From Ryuthela nishihirai (Eukaryota; Arthropoda; Arachnida; Araneae; Heptathelidae): DNA of 64,000 nt. Location of the stretch: contig JAWZYU010000013.1 in NCBI GenBank assembly GCA_038380435.1, forward strand, positions 11,917,901 through 11,981,900, given 5' to 3'. Under the pieces are notes generated by a model. The model made no database searches, was not told where the DNA came from, and saw only the letters and a program-made list of their open reading frames with translations. A program made the position numbers and the translations under genes. Each line of letters begins with the position of its first letter. Within the stretch, counting starts at the first letter, position 1. Shown one piece after another: positions 1-13,004 of this stretch.

Positions 1-3000
1 TATAATTATTCATACGGGCAACATGGCCAAACCAACGGAGTCTCTCTCTGCACAATATGCTGCTTAAAGGAGGTTGCAAACTCCTTTGCCTAACCTCATC
101 ATTAGTTACAAAGTTGAACCACCTAATGCCCAAGATACTGCGTAAGCATCTGGAATCAAAAGCATCTAGTTTCCTGTTATCCTGTTTACAAAATGTCCAA
201 GTTTCACTACCATAACTAACCCTAGAAAGAACCAAACTATTATACAGTCTAATTTTAGTCTTTAGGTGTATATGCCTATTTCTCCACACTCTCCATAGAT
301 TCTTAAAAGTCCCGGCAGCAATCCCTATTCGCCTGTTAATCTTATTCTGCACATCACCATTATCAGTTACATAGCTCCCAAGATAATTAAACTGTGACAC
401 CTGTTCAAGCCAGCAACCATTCAGATTAACTGAATCACAGCCTGCTTGACCAATTTTCATCACTTTAGTTTTTTCTCTGTTTATAACCAAACCTACTCTA
501 CTACCAGTCTCATCAACAGCTCGAATGAAAGAGTTCATCTCATCAACATCATTTGCCAAAAGGGCTAAAATCAGCATAATCTAAATCAGAAATTTTCATA
601 TCTCCAACCCATTTAAGGTCAAAATCTTTCCCTCGAAGTGAATTTCGCAAAACATAATCAATAACCAAAGCGAAAAGGAGACAAAATGCACCCTTATCGA
701 ACACCAGAAATAATGCTAAACCAATTGCTACAAGACTTACCAACTCTCACACCCGACTCAGTGTTATCATAGAAAGCTTTCATTATGTTAACTAACTTGC
801 ATGGTATACCATATGATCTCACAATCAACCACAAATTATGACGATCAACACAGTTGAACGCCTTTTTGAAATCAATGAAGCTAGCAACCAAAGGTTTCTG
901 GAATTCTAAACATTTCTCAAGAATCTGCCTAAGTGAAAATATCTGATCCACACATCCCCTACCACTTCTGAATCCACATTGCTCATCACGCAATTGATTG
1001 TCAACCAGGTTCTTAATTCTATTAAGCACAATCATGCAAAGAACTTTCCCTGGAACAGAGAGTAGGCTGATACCCCTATAGTTATCACAAGAACTGCGAT
1101 CACCTTTTTTGAAAATAGGGATAACAATGGCTCTGATAAAATCCTTAGGAACCATGGATTATCAAAAAAGATATTCAAAATTTCAGTCATCCAAGTGGAT
1201 ATGAAACATTCCCAGCTCTAAGCAGTTCCGCAGTAATTTCATCTAATAACTTCAGATTGTGTTATAGGGCCAACATTAAAGCCACCAATGCATCTATCAT
1301 CATTGCAAACAATGGGAGTAGAACTAACCACATTGTTTAGAGCATCAATGAAATGCTCAGCCCACCTAGCCATGACAGAATCCCCACCTTCTATAGCTTT
1401 ACCTTGCTTATCCTTCAATCCATCTATACCTGTCTGTTCTCTACCACAGAAAACATTAACTATCTGGTACAGCTCTCTACTGTTGTGCTGTCTAATTGCT
1501 TCCTCGGCTTTGTCAGCCAAGCCATCTAGCCAAAGATTCTTATCAGCAGCTAACTAATCCGTTACACGTTTATTAAGTTCTCTATAATATTTTCTATTAT
1601 GTCTAGTAGGGTATTGATTAAGGACATTCCTGCAGTTCTTTCTTTCTGAATAAGCTCAACTGCCTTATCACTCAAATAATTCTGTCTCCTCTGCTCCTTT
1701 TTTCCTAAAAGAGTACTGTTAGTGTCCAAAAAAAGCCTGTTTATAACGATCCCATTCTTCCTCAACTTCAGTAGTAAGCAAACCATGACTGTCATAATGA
1801 CTAAGTAACCTATCATGGTAAGCTTCAGGTATAACAGGGTCTTTCAGAGCTTCACTATTAAAGGTAAATTTTTCAACTTTAGCACAACACTTCTTAAGTT
1901 CCAAGACACTTTTAACAAGGTAATGATCATATCCAATTTCAGCTCCAGTATATGACCCAGAATTCCTAACAGAACTAGTCCATTTGCTGTTGGGTTGGGT
2001 AGTTTTACTTCTAATCGGCACTTTTTTGCACACCATGGGCTAAATGGCCAGGTCACATGGACCCCGTAGGCTCAGAGAAGTTTGGGGGAGGGGACCCACT
2101 GGAACAGCTGTTGGGAGACAGATGGTAGCCTCCCACCAAGGCCATCCAGAATGTTCTTTAATGTTCGCAGTGTATGGCTCTCCCCGCACATGGGTCACGG
2201 CTTAACGTCCCATCCGACGGACAGCTGCCTTTCCAAGCCCATCGGTGTCCCCTACTGACCGTGGGCAGGGCGAGGAATTTTGCGGAGATAAATCTCAATG
2301 CTGACCTAGCTGGGACTCGAACCTGGAACTACAGATTACGACGAGCCTGGCACATTACCTACTGAGCCACCCCATCCCCCATTTGCTGTTAATTAATATA
2401 TAATCAATCATATTCTTATGCAGCCCATCAGGTGAAACCCATGTGTACTTATGTATGTCGCGGTGTTTGTAATAAGTGTTAGTTATTCTGATACCATTGA
2501 GTTTACTTACCTGTAGTAGATGTTGCCCATTGTAGCTACCAATACCAAAAGAGCCTATCACTCCTCCCGAAAGGTCAGAGTCAGTACCAACTTTGGCATT
2601 GAAATCACCTAGAACAAGGGTAATATCTCCTTTCTTGACAGAATTCAAAATATCCTGATGTTGTTCGTAAAACCTATCCTTCTCATCCTCATCGGCATCC
2701 TCAGTGGGGCATAACAGCAGATAACATTTAAGTCCTTAACGCTTGTCTGAAATTTTGCTGTAAGAAACCTTTCATTAATGCACTCATATCCTAGAAGAAC
2801 ATCACTAGCAATGTCTGCTAAGGAGCAGACCCACGCCTTGGTGATGCTTATTGTCGTCCCTCCCTGAAAAGAGAAATTTAAGATTATTTTTTAAGAATCT
2901 GACCTTTATCTGTCCATCTGGTCTCTTGCAAGCCGAGAATATCTAAATTATAATGGTGGAATTCTTGTGTGAGGACATCAAGAGAAAAAGCTCTGTGCAG

Positions 3001-3706
3001 AGTCCTTACATTCCAACTCCTATGGAGAGAAAATGGTTAGTGGAATGTTTAAAGAAATTATGTTTATTGAGAGAGGGAATGCCGACAATATCAAACAGCC
3101 CCCTAATCGCAGACATGGGGCAAAGATCTGTTCCCCCACCACTAAAGGCTGAAGCCATCTACACTGGAAGACTACCTCCAATGTAGAATTTGATGATGCC
3201 AATAGAAGCAAAGTGTTCAGGTGCCTGCGATGACCTCTGCTCAGGATTATCCACCAGCTGATAAACATATCCTGTGAATCTATTCACTTGGGGCTGTCAA
3301 CCCACAAACAAACAGAAAACACAGTGGAAGATTTTCCCTCCACAGAAGCCCATCAGTACAGCAAAATCAGGATCCATAATCAAGCTCAGAGTCATATATC
3401 TGTCCAGTCCAGTGGTTTATATGGTCAGCACCAGGACCCTGTGTGGTTGACCACTCCTCAGCAGGGTAGAAAAAGAAAAAAGAAAAGTAGCCGTAGTTGT
3501 CCAAATCAGTAGGCTACATTGATCTGGCAGCTCTCCGCTTCCATTCACTTCCACAAGAGATTATCTCTTTTGAAAGATACTAACGGCCTGCACCACGAGA
3601 AGGCAGGGTCTGACATTAGGTGCTAGGCCTGGCTGGTTCTATGCATCATCACAGGGATTAATGCATATCTCTCCTTCCAGTGACTACCTTTCTACCATTT
3701 ACAGAC
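1..3706 (-). mobile_element. LINE copy A (RTE-like APE-RT retrotransposon), 3' end beyond window
   Basis: Minus-strand copy of the window's main non-LTR family, read from its 5' end (about 3706, with the shared start 'tctgtaaa') down to position 1, inside the C-terminal 'MNNYR' region. The endonuclease part (about 2990-2400; 'LGDFNAKVGTDSDL', 'MIDYILINSKW') and RT part (about 1240-700; 'CGFRSGRGCVDQIFSLRQIL', 'FIDFKKAFN') are recognisable. The coding frame is broken many times. The YADD catalytic region falls near 570 and is frame-shifted. A SINE (1992-2379) interrupts it. Its 5' end abuts mariner-derived sequence, so it probably inserted into that element. Confidence 0.9.
1992..2379 (-). mobile_element. 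tRNA-derived SINE (family 1) inserted in LINE A
   Basis: A 388-bp SINE on the minus strand with its tRNA-like head at the right end (box B near 2320, box A near 2360) and tail at 1992. It is flanked by an 11-bp target-site duplication, catttgctgtt, at 1981-1991 and 2380-2390. The same LINE region in copy E (about 21790) is uninterrupted, giving a direct empty-site comparison. The SINE inserted after LINE A. Confidence 0.92.
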
Positions 3707-4345
3707 CAGTCAGGTTTACTGGGTGACAACCAATGATACGAACGTTTGGTGTTCTAATCCATTTTTCATGGCACATCAATAACCTGTCCAAAAATGGCAT
3801 ATTCTTGATGTGAAAGCAGCGGCGAGCAGATCATAAGCCACTGGAGTTTGTTGTCAGCACTCAGTTCACTTAGAACCCATTTTCTCAGCTTTCAGACTTT
3901 TCCTGTTGGAAATGCAAACAAATGTGTTTGTCACTTACATGGAACCTTCCTGCAAGCTCTTGACACATTTGACATGAATTCAACTTGATGCTCGCCTTTA
4001 GTTCTTTGTCATCAGTGACAGTCAGTCTTCCCTCGTGGGGTGAATCTGCAAGCATCTCATCGCATCAGGCAAATTTTCTAAACCACTTTTAGGCTGTCCA
4101 TTCACTCACTGTGTTCTCTCCAAATGCATACATATCTTGCGAACTACTTGTGCTGCTTTAATTCCCAGTTTAAACTCATAAAGTAAGCATGTACAAATAC
4201 TTGTATTTGATGCAAACATGTTTTTCACACCCTTCCCAATTTCACCAAACTGTTTTTCAAGCTTGCTACACATCAACTGATTCAGCGTGCCAGGTGCTTT
4301 TGACTGTGTAACAACACATGCATACCACTTGCAATTGTGCTTATG
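3707..4345 (-). pseudogene. mariner transposase remnant
   Basis: On the minus strand this stretch decodes, with frameshifts, into a mariner transposase: 'KLGIKAAQVVRKI' (N-terminal helix), 'GRLTVTDDKELKA', 'ELAGRFHVSD', 'LRKWVLSELS', 'LMICSPLLS' and, just before LINE A, 'EKWIRTPNV', the region of the first catalytic aspartate (TGDEKW in active mariners, here spoiled). The C-terminal half should lie beyond LINE A, left of the window. Terminal inverted repeats were not identified. The match is from family memory and the copy is old and dead. Confidence 0.7.
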
Positions 4346-6113
4346 TACTTTTCATTGAAATACATTGAAAAACTGCATGAACTTATTTGGTTATCTGAAA
4401 ATATAGGTAATTTATTTCCTTATTTGGACTATCTCACATTTTCGATTGCATAAATATTTATAAATTTGTTTCAAGTTTCAGATATTCAGATTAGGTAATC
4501 AGAAAAGCATACCATTTACATCAAACAAAGCAGTAATTAAATAATGTATGATAAACATTAATATAAGCATACTCAAACATTACTCAGAAATGATATTGAG
4601 CATTGCATTGCATTCTGCTTTGTTACTTTGTCTGAATTACAATCTCTTTTTTTTTTCATCAAATGGCACAGCCAAAGTTAAAAATTTGGCTGTGTGTTCA
4701 GCAGTGTATTTGAAGGGGGAGGGGAGAATTTCCCCAAATGCATATGTTTAAAATTTTATCAGTATATTTGTAATATTTTAAATATTTAGGTACTCCTAAA
4801 AATATCATACTACCAACTTATTTTCAAAACCTTATAGGTAGTTACAAAAGAAAAATTCACTTATATGAAAGATTTATATACACAGATATGTCCATCTTGA
4901 CAACCAAGGAGGCAACACATCTGATAACAAATGCTCACCATCTACTTTTGTATGGCTGTTCTAGCTATGCCATTCATCAGTGACCATTTAATTGGCTCTT
5001 GTTTGCATACTGTATGGCGAGAACAGAAATAGAACCTATTCCAGCTGCAGTCTTCAGATGCACGAATGACAGCTTGACTACGGACTCCAGAAGATGCACA
5101 ATTTTCAAAAATTCATCCAATGACTGTGTTGCAGTGAGGTGAGTGTCTAGTGTAAAGGCACCCTACAATGTAAAGGGTTTTGGGAAATTTTAAAAACCTA
5201 ACACAATATTTCATCAGTACCTATCAATCAAAAAGAACTTTCCATTTATCTCTTAAAACAAAAAGTAATGTTTTCCCACATGCATGAAGATGATGGGGTA
5301 AACACTGCTGTTACTGTTTACTTTTTGATCACTTCACTCGACCACCAAAATATCGAATTTTTAAACCAAAATAAATTGTTTGTAATATTCCTTAAAAGTT
5401 TAGTCATTTTAAACTTTTTCCACTGTTAGAGGGAGAAATAAATTTTTTTGGAAGATTCAAAAAGTTATCCCATTCCATTCTTGGATGTATTATTAACTAG
5501 AACTAATGATTCATGTATAACATCATTCTTCTAAAAGCCAACTACAACAAGGTGGGAATTTCAGCAGATTTTGCTCAATCAACAAAATATAAAAAGGTAG
5601 TAATGCAATCAGCCCTTGTTAGGAACTTAAGATATAGTACAATGGATGATGACCTGATTAAAGATAGGAATAGTATACATTGGACAGCTAAAGAAGCAGG
5701 CTATTAAATTACATATATTTTGAAAATTGAGAAAAAAGCATAATATGTGCAAAGATACACAAATGACAAGAGCACAGCCTATACAAAAAATAAGGTATAC
5801 CCCTGTGATTTCATACCATGGCTTATTTACTTATTTAAAAAAAACCTTAAATAATTGCAAATACCTACTAGGACTGTACCAACTACAATGAAAAAAATAA
5901 ATATAGAGATATCCACGAACAAGTATGCGGTGTCTATAATATAACATTACAAGATGTAATAACAAATCTTATTATATCTTTAATAGGAAAGACAAAAAGA
6001 ACCAAGGATATCAGAATTAAAGAACACATATACATTATAAAAAATAAGAGATTAACATCAGCTATTGCAAAATAAGTAATTTCCACTCAGTATATATATA
6101 TACACACACACAC
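4346..6113. other. Intron sequence without recognised genes
   Basis: AT-rich dynein intron sequence. I see no conserved coding stretch or exon with splice sites; short open frames here have no recognisable composition. A (TA)n(CA)n tract at about 6090-6116 abuts the Tc1-like element. Confidence 0.6.
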
Positions 6114-7334
6114 ACACCAAAGAGACAAAACATTATCACCAGTGTCTTTATGCAAATCGAAGCAACTGCAGGTAAATGATGGTGCGTGTGAATGTCATGA
6201 AATGGTATAAATAACACCTGATACTGAGCTCTGTTAATCAGTATTATTCTTTTTGTTGAGAGGGGAAAGGCACTGGACTTAAGTGAGTTTGACAAAGGTC
6301 AAACTGTAATCGCAAGATGACTTGGTCAGAGCATTTCCGAGACAGCAAGACTTGTGGGGTGCTCACAGTCAGCCATGGTTAGTATTTCAAAAAGTGGTCT
6401 GAGGAGGCAAAAGCCACGAACCACCGGCAAGTGAGGGCCAACCATGGCTCATCGATGCTAGAGGTGAGCAAAGGCTATCCCATATGGTATGAGCCAACAG
6501 AAGGGATACTATGGCACAACTTACCGTAATTTCAATGCTGATGATAGGAGTAATGTGTCACAACACGATACATCGAACCCTGCTGAAAATGGGGCTGCAT
6601 AGCCACAGGCCACTCTAAGTGCCCATGCATGCTAACATCAGTTCACTGTTGAAAGTGCCTACAATGGGCACGTGAGCATCAAAACTCGACTTCGAATGAT
6701 TAGAAGAAAGTCAACTAGTCCAATGAATCTCGTTTTCTGTTGCACCATCTGGATGGCGGGATATGTGTGCATCGTTCACCTGGGGAAGTGTTGGGGCACT
6801 AGGACGTACTGTGGGATGAAATCAAGCCGGTGGAGGAAGTGTAATGCTTTGGACAATGTTCTGCTGGAAAACCCTGGGTCCAATCATTCATGTGCAGCAA
6901 ACTATGACGTCTGCCACCTACCTAAACATCATTGCAGACCAGGTAGATCCTTTGATGGCAATGGTATTCCCCTCTAGTAGTGCCTTCTTCAGCAGGATAA
7001 TGCACCATGCCAGACTGCCCCGATTGTTAGAGAATGGTTCTTGGAACATGAGGAAGACTTCCAGGTATTGCCCTGGCCTTCAAATTCTCCAGACATCAAT
7101 CCAATCAAACATCTGTGGTTTGTGTTGGAATAGCATATTCAATCTGCAGTGGCTCAACCATGTAACTTACAAGAGTTAAAGGATCTGCTGGCAATGTGTT
7201 GGTACCACATACAACAAGACACCTTTAGAAATACTATAGTGTCGATGCCTCGCTGGGTAAAAGCTGTTTTGGCAGCATGTGGAGGACCAACATCATACTA
7301 GGCAGGTGGTCATACTGCTTAAGCTCTTCGGTGT
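6114..7334 (+). mobile_element. Tc1-like DNA transposon (family 1), decayed
   Basis: Element of about 1.22 kb with degenerate terminal inverted repeats: the left end acaccaaagagacaaaa and the complement of the right end acaccgaagagcttaag are similar, and a TA lies outside each end. It is homologous along its length to 44218-45311. The plus-strand transposase is broken by stops and frameshifts. Pieces include 'LSEFDKGQTVIA' and 'SISETARLVGCSQSAM' (about 6280-6380), and a late segment (about 6970-7140) that aligns to the Tc1 'FFQQDNA.CHTARIV..WF.EH..DFQVLPWP..SPDINPI' motif carrying the DD34E residues. Confidence 0.85.
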
Positions 7335-8151
7335 ATATACCACTATTTCAAGAAAGCAAAATCTTATCTGCTCTGCATAATGATATAAAGTTGAACTACG
7401 CTGAACAGTGTATTATCTTTCAAAATGGAAATAAATGTATTAATGATAAAGTTTCTGTTCCACCATTACCATGGCAACTACTATTAGACCAACGAACAGC
7501 AGCACCTTACAAGTTCAAAGATAAAAAAATACCCCCTCAAGCAGCTGCTTGTCACAGAGGTCTGAGGGGAGCCTGTCAGTTATGTCATAGTAGAAGGGAA
7601 CTGTCATAATGATGTAAGCACAATGCCATCTTTTTGAAGATACAAGAATGAGTAGCAACACAAAGGACATATTCCATATGAGAAAGTGTAGAGCCTATGT
7701 AAAACTATTATGAGCTTTAAAATATGTGACTGTTTGGTCAAATTTATACATACCAACAGAATAAAATTAATTATATATCATAAGGATCTCAATCTATTAT
7801 ATACCAAAGGATAGTAGGATAAAAGAAGAATATTGGGACATTGTTGAATGGTGCAGATAGTGAAGGTAACATAATTAATGGAATTAAAAATAGAAATATA
7901 TAATTTAATGTCTACAATTTCAATGTGGATTTGATTTTTAAAACCAATTCTACTTGTCTAAAGAAATTTGAGTGCACTTAGTTCCCAGAGGGGCAGATTT
8001 ATATATTAGATGGTGAAACCTCAACCATATTGGACTGGTGTGGTAGTGAAAAGGTTAAGGAAGAGAAATATAACATATAATGCCATCTGTGGGCTGCAGT
8101 AAGCATATTTAATGACTCCAGTGTTTGAAAACAATATATATATATATCCAT
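7335..8151. other. Intron sequence without recognised genes
   Basis: AT-rich intron sequence between the Tc1-like element and LINE B, with a short (TA)n run near 8135-8147. Nothing coding is supported. Confidence 0.6.
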
Positions 8152-11100
8152 ATCTGTCCTGAGCTACATATGGTCATTGCACACCAATTCTAACAAGGTC
8201 CAGTTGATATTGTCAGCCCACCACATCCTATGTTTCCCCCACTTTCTGAGGTCTTTAAGAACACTGTTCATAACTGTATTCCCGAATCTATAATTATTCA
8301 TAGGGGCAACATGGCCAAACCAACAGAGTCTCTCTCCGCACAATATGTGGCTTAAAGGAGGTTGCCGACTCCTTTGCCTAACCTCATCATTACTTACAAA
8401 GCGGAACCACCTAATGCCCAAGATACTGCGTAAGCACCTAGTTTTCTGTTATCTTGTTTACAAAGTGTCCAAGTTTCACTACCATAACTAACCCTAGAAA
8501 GAACCAAACAATTATACAGTCTAATCTTAGTCTTTAGGTGTATACGCCTATTTCTCCACACTCTCCATAGATTATTAAAAGTCACGGCAGCAATCCCTAT
8601 CCGTCTGTTAATCTCATGCTGCACATCACCAGTATCTGATATATAGCTCCCAAGATAATTAAACTGTGACACATGCTCAAGACTGCAACCATTCAGATTA
8701 GACTCATTCAGATTCACCCAAGACTGCAACCTTCAGAAATGAATCACAGCCTGCCTGACCAATTTTCATCACTTCAGTTTTCTCTCATCAACAGTTTGAA
8801 TGAAAGAGTTCATCTCATCAGCATCATTTGCCAAAAGGGCTAAACCATCAGAATAATCTAAATCACAAATTTTCATCTCTCCACACCATTTAAGGCCAAA
8901 ATCTTTCTCTTGCAGTGAATTTCCCATAACATAATCAATAATCAAACTAAAACCAAAAGAAGTCAAAATGCAACCTTGTCAAACATCAGAAGCAATGTTA
9001 AACCAATTTCTACAAGCATTACTAACTCTCACACACGACTCAGTGTTATTATAGAGAGCTTTCATTATGTTAACTAACTTATATGGTATACCATATGATC
9101 TCACAATCAACCACAAATTATGACGATCAACAGAGTCGAAAGCCTTTTTGAAATCAACAAAGCTAGCAACCAAAGGTTTCTCGAATTCTAAACATTTCTC
9201 AAGAATCTGCCTAAGTGAAAATATCTGATCCACACATCCCCTACCACTTCTGAATCCATATTGCTCATCACGCAATTGACTTTCAACCAGGTTCTTAATT
9301 CTATTAAGCACAATCATGCCAAGAACTTTCCCTGGAACAGAGAGTAGGCTGATACCCCTATAGTTATCACAAGAACTGCGATCACCTTTCTTGAAAATAG
9401 GGATAACAATAGCTCTGGTAAAATCCTTAGGAACCATGCCTTTATCATAAAAGATATTCAAAATTTCAGTCATCCAAGTGGTAACCGAAACATTCCCAGC
9501 TCTAAGCAGTTCCGTAGTAATTTCATCTACCCCTGGGGATTTATGAAGTTTAAGTTAGAAATAGCCAAAATAACTTCAGAATGTGTTATAGGGCCAACAT
9601 TAAAGCCACCAACTATCATCACTGCAAAAAATGGGAGTAGAACTAACCACATTGTTTAGAGCATCAATGAAATGCTCAGCCCACCTAGCCATGACAGAAT
9701 CCCCACCTTCTATAGCTTTACCTTGCTTATCCTTCAATCCATCTATACCTGTCTGTTCTCTACCACACAAAACATTAACTATCTGGTACAGCTCTCTACT
9801 GTTGTGCTGTCTAACTGCTTCCTCGGCTTTGTCAGCCAAGCCATCAAGCCAAAGATTCTTATCAGCAGCTAACTAATCCGTTACACATTTATTAAGTTCT
9901 CTATAATATTTTCTATTAGGTCTAGTAGGGTATTGATTAAGGACATTCCTGCAGTTCTTTCTTTTTGAAATAAGCTCAAGTGCCTTATCACTCAGATAAT
10001 TCTGCCTCCTCTGCTCCTTTTTTCCTAAAAGAGTACTGTTAGTGTCCAAAAAAGCCTGTTTAAAATGATCCCATACTTCCTCAACTTCATTAGTAGGCAA
10101 TCCACGACTGTCATAATAACTAAGCAACCTATCATGGTAAGCTTTACCTATGATTGGGTTTTTCAGAATTAAAAGTAATTTTTTAATCTTAGCACAACAC
10201 TTTTTAAGTTTAATTTGCAACACACTTTTAACAAGTTAATGGCCAGATCCAATATCAGCTCCCCTATATGGCCTGGTATTCCTAACAGAACTATATCATT
10301 TGCTGTAAATTAATACACAATAAATCATATTCTTATTCAGTCCATCTGTGACACCCACGTGTACTTATGTATGTCATGGTGTTTGTAATAAATGTTAGTT
10401 ATTCTGAAACCATTGAGTTTACTTACCTGTAGGAGAGTTGGGTTGGGTTGTTTTACCTCTGAGCGGCACTTTTTTGCACACCATGGGTTAAATGGCCAGG
10501 TCACATGGACCCCGAAGGCTCAGAGAAGGTTGGAGGAGGGGACCCACTGGAACAGCTGTTGGGAGACAGATGGTAGCCTCCCGTCAAGGCCATCCAGCGT
10601 GTTCTTTAACGTGCACAGGGTATGGCTCTCCCGCACACGGGGCCACGGCTTAACGTCCATCCGACGGACGGCGGCCCATCGGTGTCCCCTACTGACCGTG
10701 GGCAGGGCGGGGAATTTTGCGGAGATAAATCTGAACGCTGACCCAGCTGGGACTCGAACCTGGGAACTACAGATTACGAGCCTGGCGCGCTACCAACTGA
10801 GCCACCCCCGCCCACCTGTAGGAGACATTGCTCATTGCAATTGCAGCTACCAATATCAAAAGGGCCTATCACTCCTCCCCAAAGGTCAGTCAGTACCAAC
10901 TTTGCCATTGAAGTCATCTAGAACAAGGGTAATATCACCTTTCTTGACAGAATTTAAAATATCCTGAAGCTGTCCATAACACCTATCCTTATTATCCTCA
11001 TTAGAGGCAAAACAGCAGATAACATTCAAGTCTTTAATGCTGGTCTGAAATTTTGCTGTAAGTAACCTTTCATTAATGCATTCATATCCTATAAGTGCAT

Positions 11101-11696
11101 CACTGGCATGTCTGCTGAGCAGTAGACATACGCCTTGGTGATGCTTATTATCTTCCCACCCTGAAAAGAGAAATTTAAGATTATTTTTAAGTATCTGACC
11201 TTTATCTGTCCATCTACTATCTTGCAAGTCGAGAATATGTAAATTATAAGGGCAGAATTTTTGTGTGAGTACATCAAGAGAATAAGCTCTGTGCAGAGTC
11301 CTCACATTCCAACTACCTATGGAGAAAAAAATGGTTAGTGTGATGTTCAAAGAAATTATGTTTTCTGAGAGGGAATGCTAACAATATCAAATAGATTCCT
11401 AATGGCAAGCATGAGGCAAAGACTGATTCCCACAACACTAAATGCTGAAGCCATCTACACTGGAAGTCTTATTCCAATATAGGATTTGATAATGCCTGTA
11501 AAAGCAAAAGATCAGGTACCTGTGATGACCTCAGATCAGGATTATCCACCAGATTATAAAACATATCCTGCACATCTATTCACATGAGGCTATCAAACCA
11601 AAACGAACAAACAGAAAACACAAATTTTCCTCCACACAAGCCCACCAGTGCAGCAAATTTGGGATCCATAATCAAGCTCAGAGCCATTATTCCAAG
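8152..11696 (-). mobile_element. LINE copy B, lacking the extreme 3' end and the 5' UTR start
   Basis: Minus-strand copy of the APE-RT family. RT is clearest at 8979-9473 (TEILNIFYDKGMVPKDFTRA, 'GFRSGRGCVDQIFSLRQIL', 'FVDFKKAFDSVDRHNLW'), the C-terminal region at 8164-8729, and the endonuclease N-terminus at 10886-11350 ('IGSWNVRTLHRAYSLDVLTQ', 'LDLQDSRWTDKGQ'). The tail-side 70 bp and the 5' 400 bp seen in copy H are missing. Frameshifts and stops make it inactive. A SINE occupies 10437-10813. Confidence 0.9.
10437..10813 (-). mobile_element. tRNA-derived SINE (family 1) inserted in LINE B
   Basis: About 377 bp, tRNA-like head at the right end. The 12-bp target-site duplication acctgtaggaga lies at 10425-10436 and 10814-10825. 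The LINE sequence resumes cleanly after the second copy of the duplication, as seen against copy E at about 21925. Box B (tcgaacct on the plus strand near 10755) and box A (gctcagttggtag on the minus strand, near 10800) are intact. Confidence 0.93.
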
Positions 11697-11937
11697 TTGG
11701 TATTTACGATATTCAGCAACATACATTTCAGTACCATTTGGTATTTATGATATTCAGCTTGGGACATATTCTAATCTTTACTATCTATTGGATTATACTG
11801 GTTTCTATTATTAATGTAAACGGAGCTTTTCTGAATCATTGTTTACAATAATGAACTGTAGATCTGATACTTCAGCTATTCTCAAGTTGCATTTTTTTTT
11901 GTTGGTAATCCAAATACATAGAAAATTTTAGTGCAGT

Positions 11938-12193
11938 TGGGTTGGGTTGTTTTACCTCTGAGCAGCACTTTTTTGCACACCATGGGCTAAATGGCCAGGT
12001 CACATGGACCCCGAAGGCTCAGAGAAGGTTGGGGGAGGGGACCCACTGGGACAGCTGTTGGGAGACAGATGGTAGCCTCCCGTCAAGGCCATCCAGCGTG
12101 TTCTTTAACGTGCATAGGGTATGGCTCTCCCGCACACGGGCCCATGGCTAAACATTCCATCCGACGGACGGCCGCCTTTCCAAGCCCATCGGC
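11938..12193 (-). mobile_element. tRNA-derived SINE (family 1), 5'-truncated
   Basis: 256 bp comprising only the body and tail; the tRNA-like head is absent. A perfect 12-bp duplication, ttttagtgcagt, flanks it (11926-11937 and 12194-12205). Truncation at the head side with a full duplication is what incomplete target-primed reverse transcription would give. It lies 393 bp from the dynein exon at 12587. Confidence 0.92.
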
Positions 12194-12205
12194 TTTTAGT
12201 GCAGT

Positions 12206-12586
12206 GATTCCCAAATTATGGTATATGTACCACTAGTGAAGCATGAGTTTAGTACCAGCATTCAGTCCCAAATGGATTTGCACAACACTGTAGCCTGATA
12301 AATGCAATAAAAAAGGCCAATTTTCACTATGATTTTATTTAAATACTTTGTTTGAAATTGCTTTTTTGATTAGCAAAAACGATGTTTTGTAAGTTTATAT
12401 TTACTAGTTCTGGTACAAACATAAATGTTATGTATTTGATGGTAGGTAAAAGAAAAGTTCAAATATCACTGTTTTAATGCCTTATATTATGGTTCTTTCT
12501 GGTCATTGAAGTGATGATGATAATAATGATAAAAAAAAATTGCTATCTGTATAGTATATATCAAATGTAAAATCACCAAAACTTAC
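12206..12586. other. Intron sequence downstream of dynein exon 6
   Basis: Unique-looking AT-rich intron sequence containing the splice donor side of the 12587-12691 exon. No other feature is seen. Confidence 0.6.
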
Positions 12587-12691
12587 TGCAATCTTTTCTT
12601 TTTCCCTTGAGAGCACAGAGAGAATGCAATCATACACTTCTTTATCAAATTCTACTTCATTAACATTCTCAAACACCCCTAATAGGTGAGC
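12587..12691 (-). CDS. DNAH5/8: Dynein heavy chain exon 6 of 6 in window (residues 288-322)
   Basis: 105 nt, exactly 35 codons; TTTTTAG acceptor at 12692-12693, consensus donor GTAAGT at 12585-12586. It reads AHLLGVFENVNEVEFDKE and then VYDCILSVLSREKEKIA, matching the 'HLL..F(D/E)N...V.F....YD.ILS..S.E.E.I' segment that follows 'ASDSHTIQ' in DNAH5/8. It ends in phase 0; the next exon must lie left of position 1, so this intron exceeds 12.5 kb. The exon before it is 20.6 kb away across the nested LINE and LTR insertions. Confidence 0.93.
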
Positions 12692-13004
12692 CTAAAAAAA
12701 AAGGAAATTACAGTAGAAATGAGATACCTGAAGTTTAATACTTAATATCACATAATATCATTCCTGAAAAAAAAAAAAGCAATAACAACCATTAACATTT
12801 CAATTATTTAAAAAATTTTATGGATACTGAAAAAACGATATAAATTCTTTTACATATATGTATAATCCACATGTAGCTTATGCTATACAAGACAAGGGAG
12901 TTCTATAAACATGCCTATACTGAGCAACAGATACTGCATTCATCCATTAAAAGCCCAAAATATCTTTCAGTTTGCTCTTTGACTATGTTCACTCATCTCA
13001 TTTA

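Noticed and set aside
9631..9876. Plus-strand frames over LINE copies A, B and E and minus-strand frames over D, H and K
   Set aside because: They are antisense shadows of the LINE linker and endonuclease regions and recur in every copy.
10392..10967. 191-codon plus-strand frame
   Set aside because: It runs through the minus-strand SINE and its LINE flanks; an antisense artefact with no protein family.
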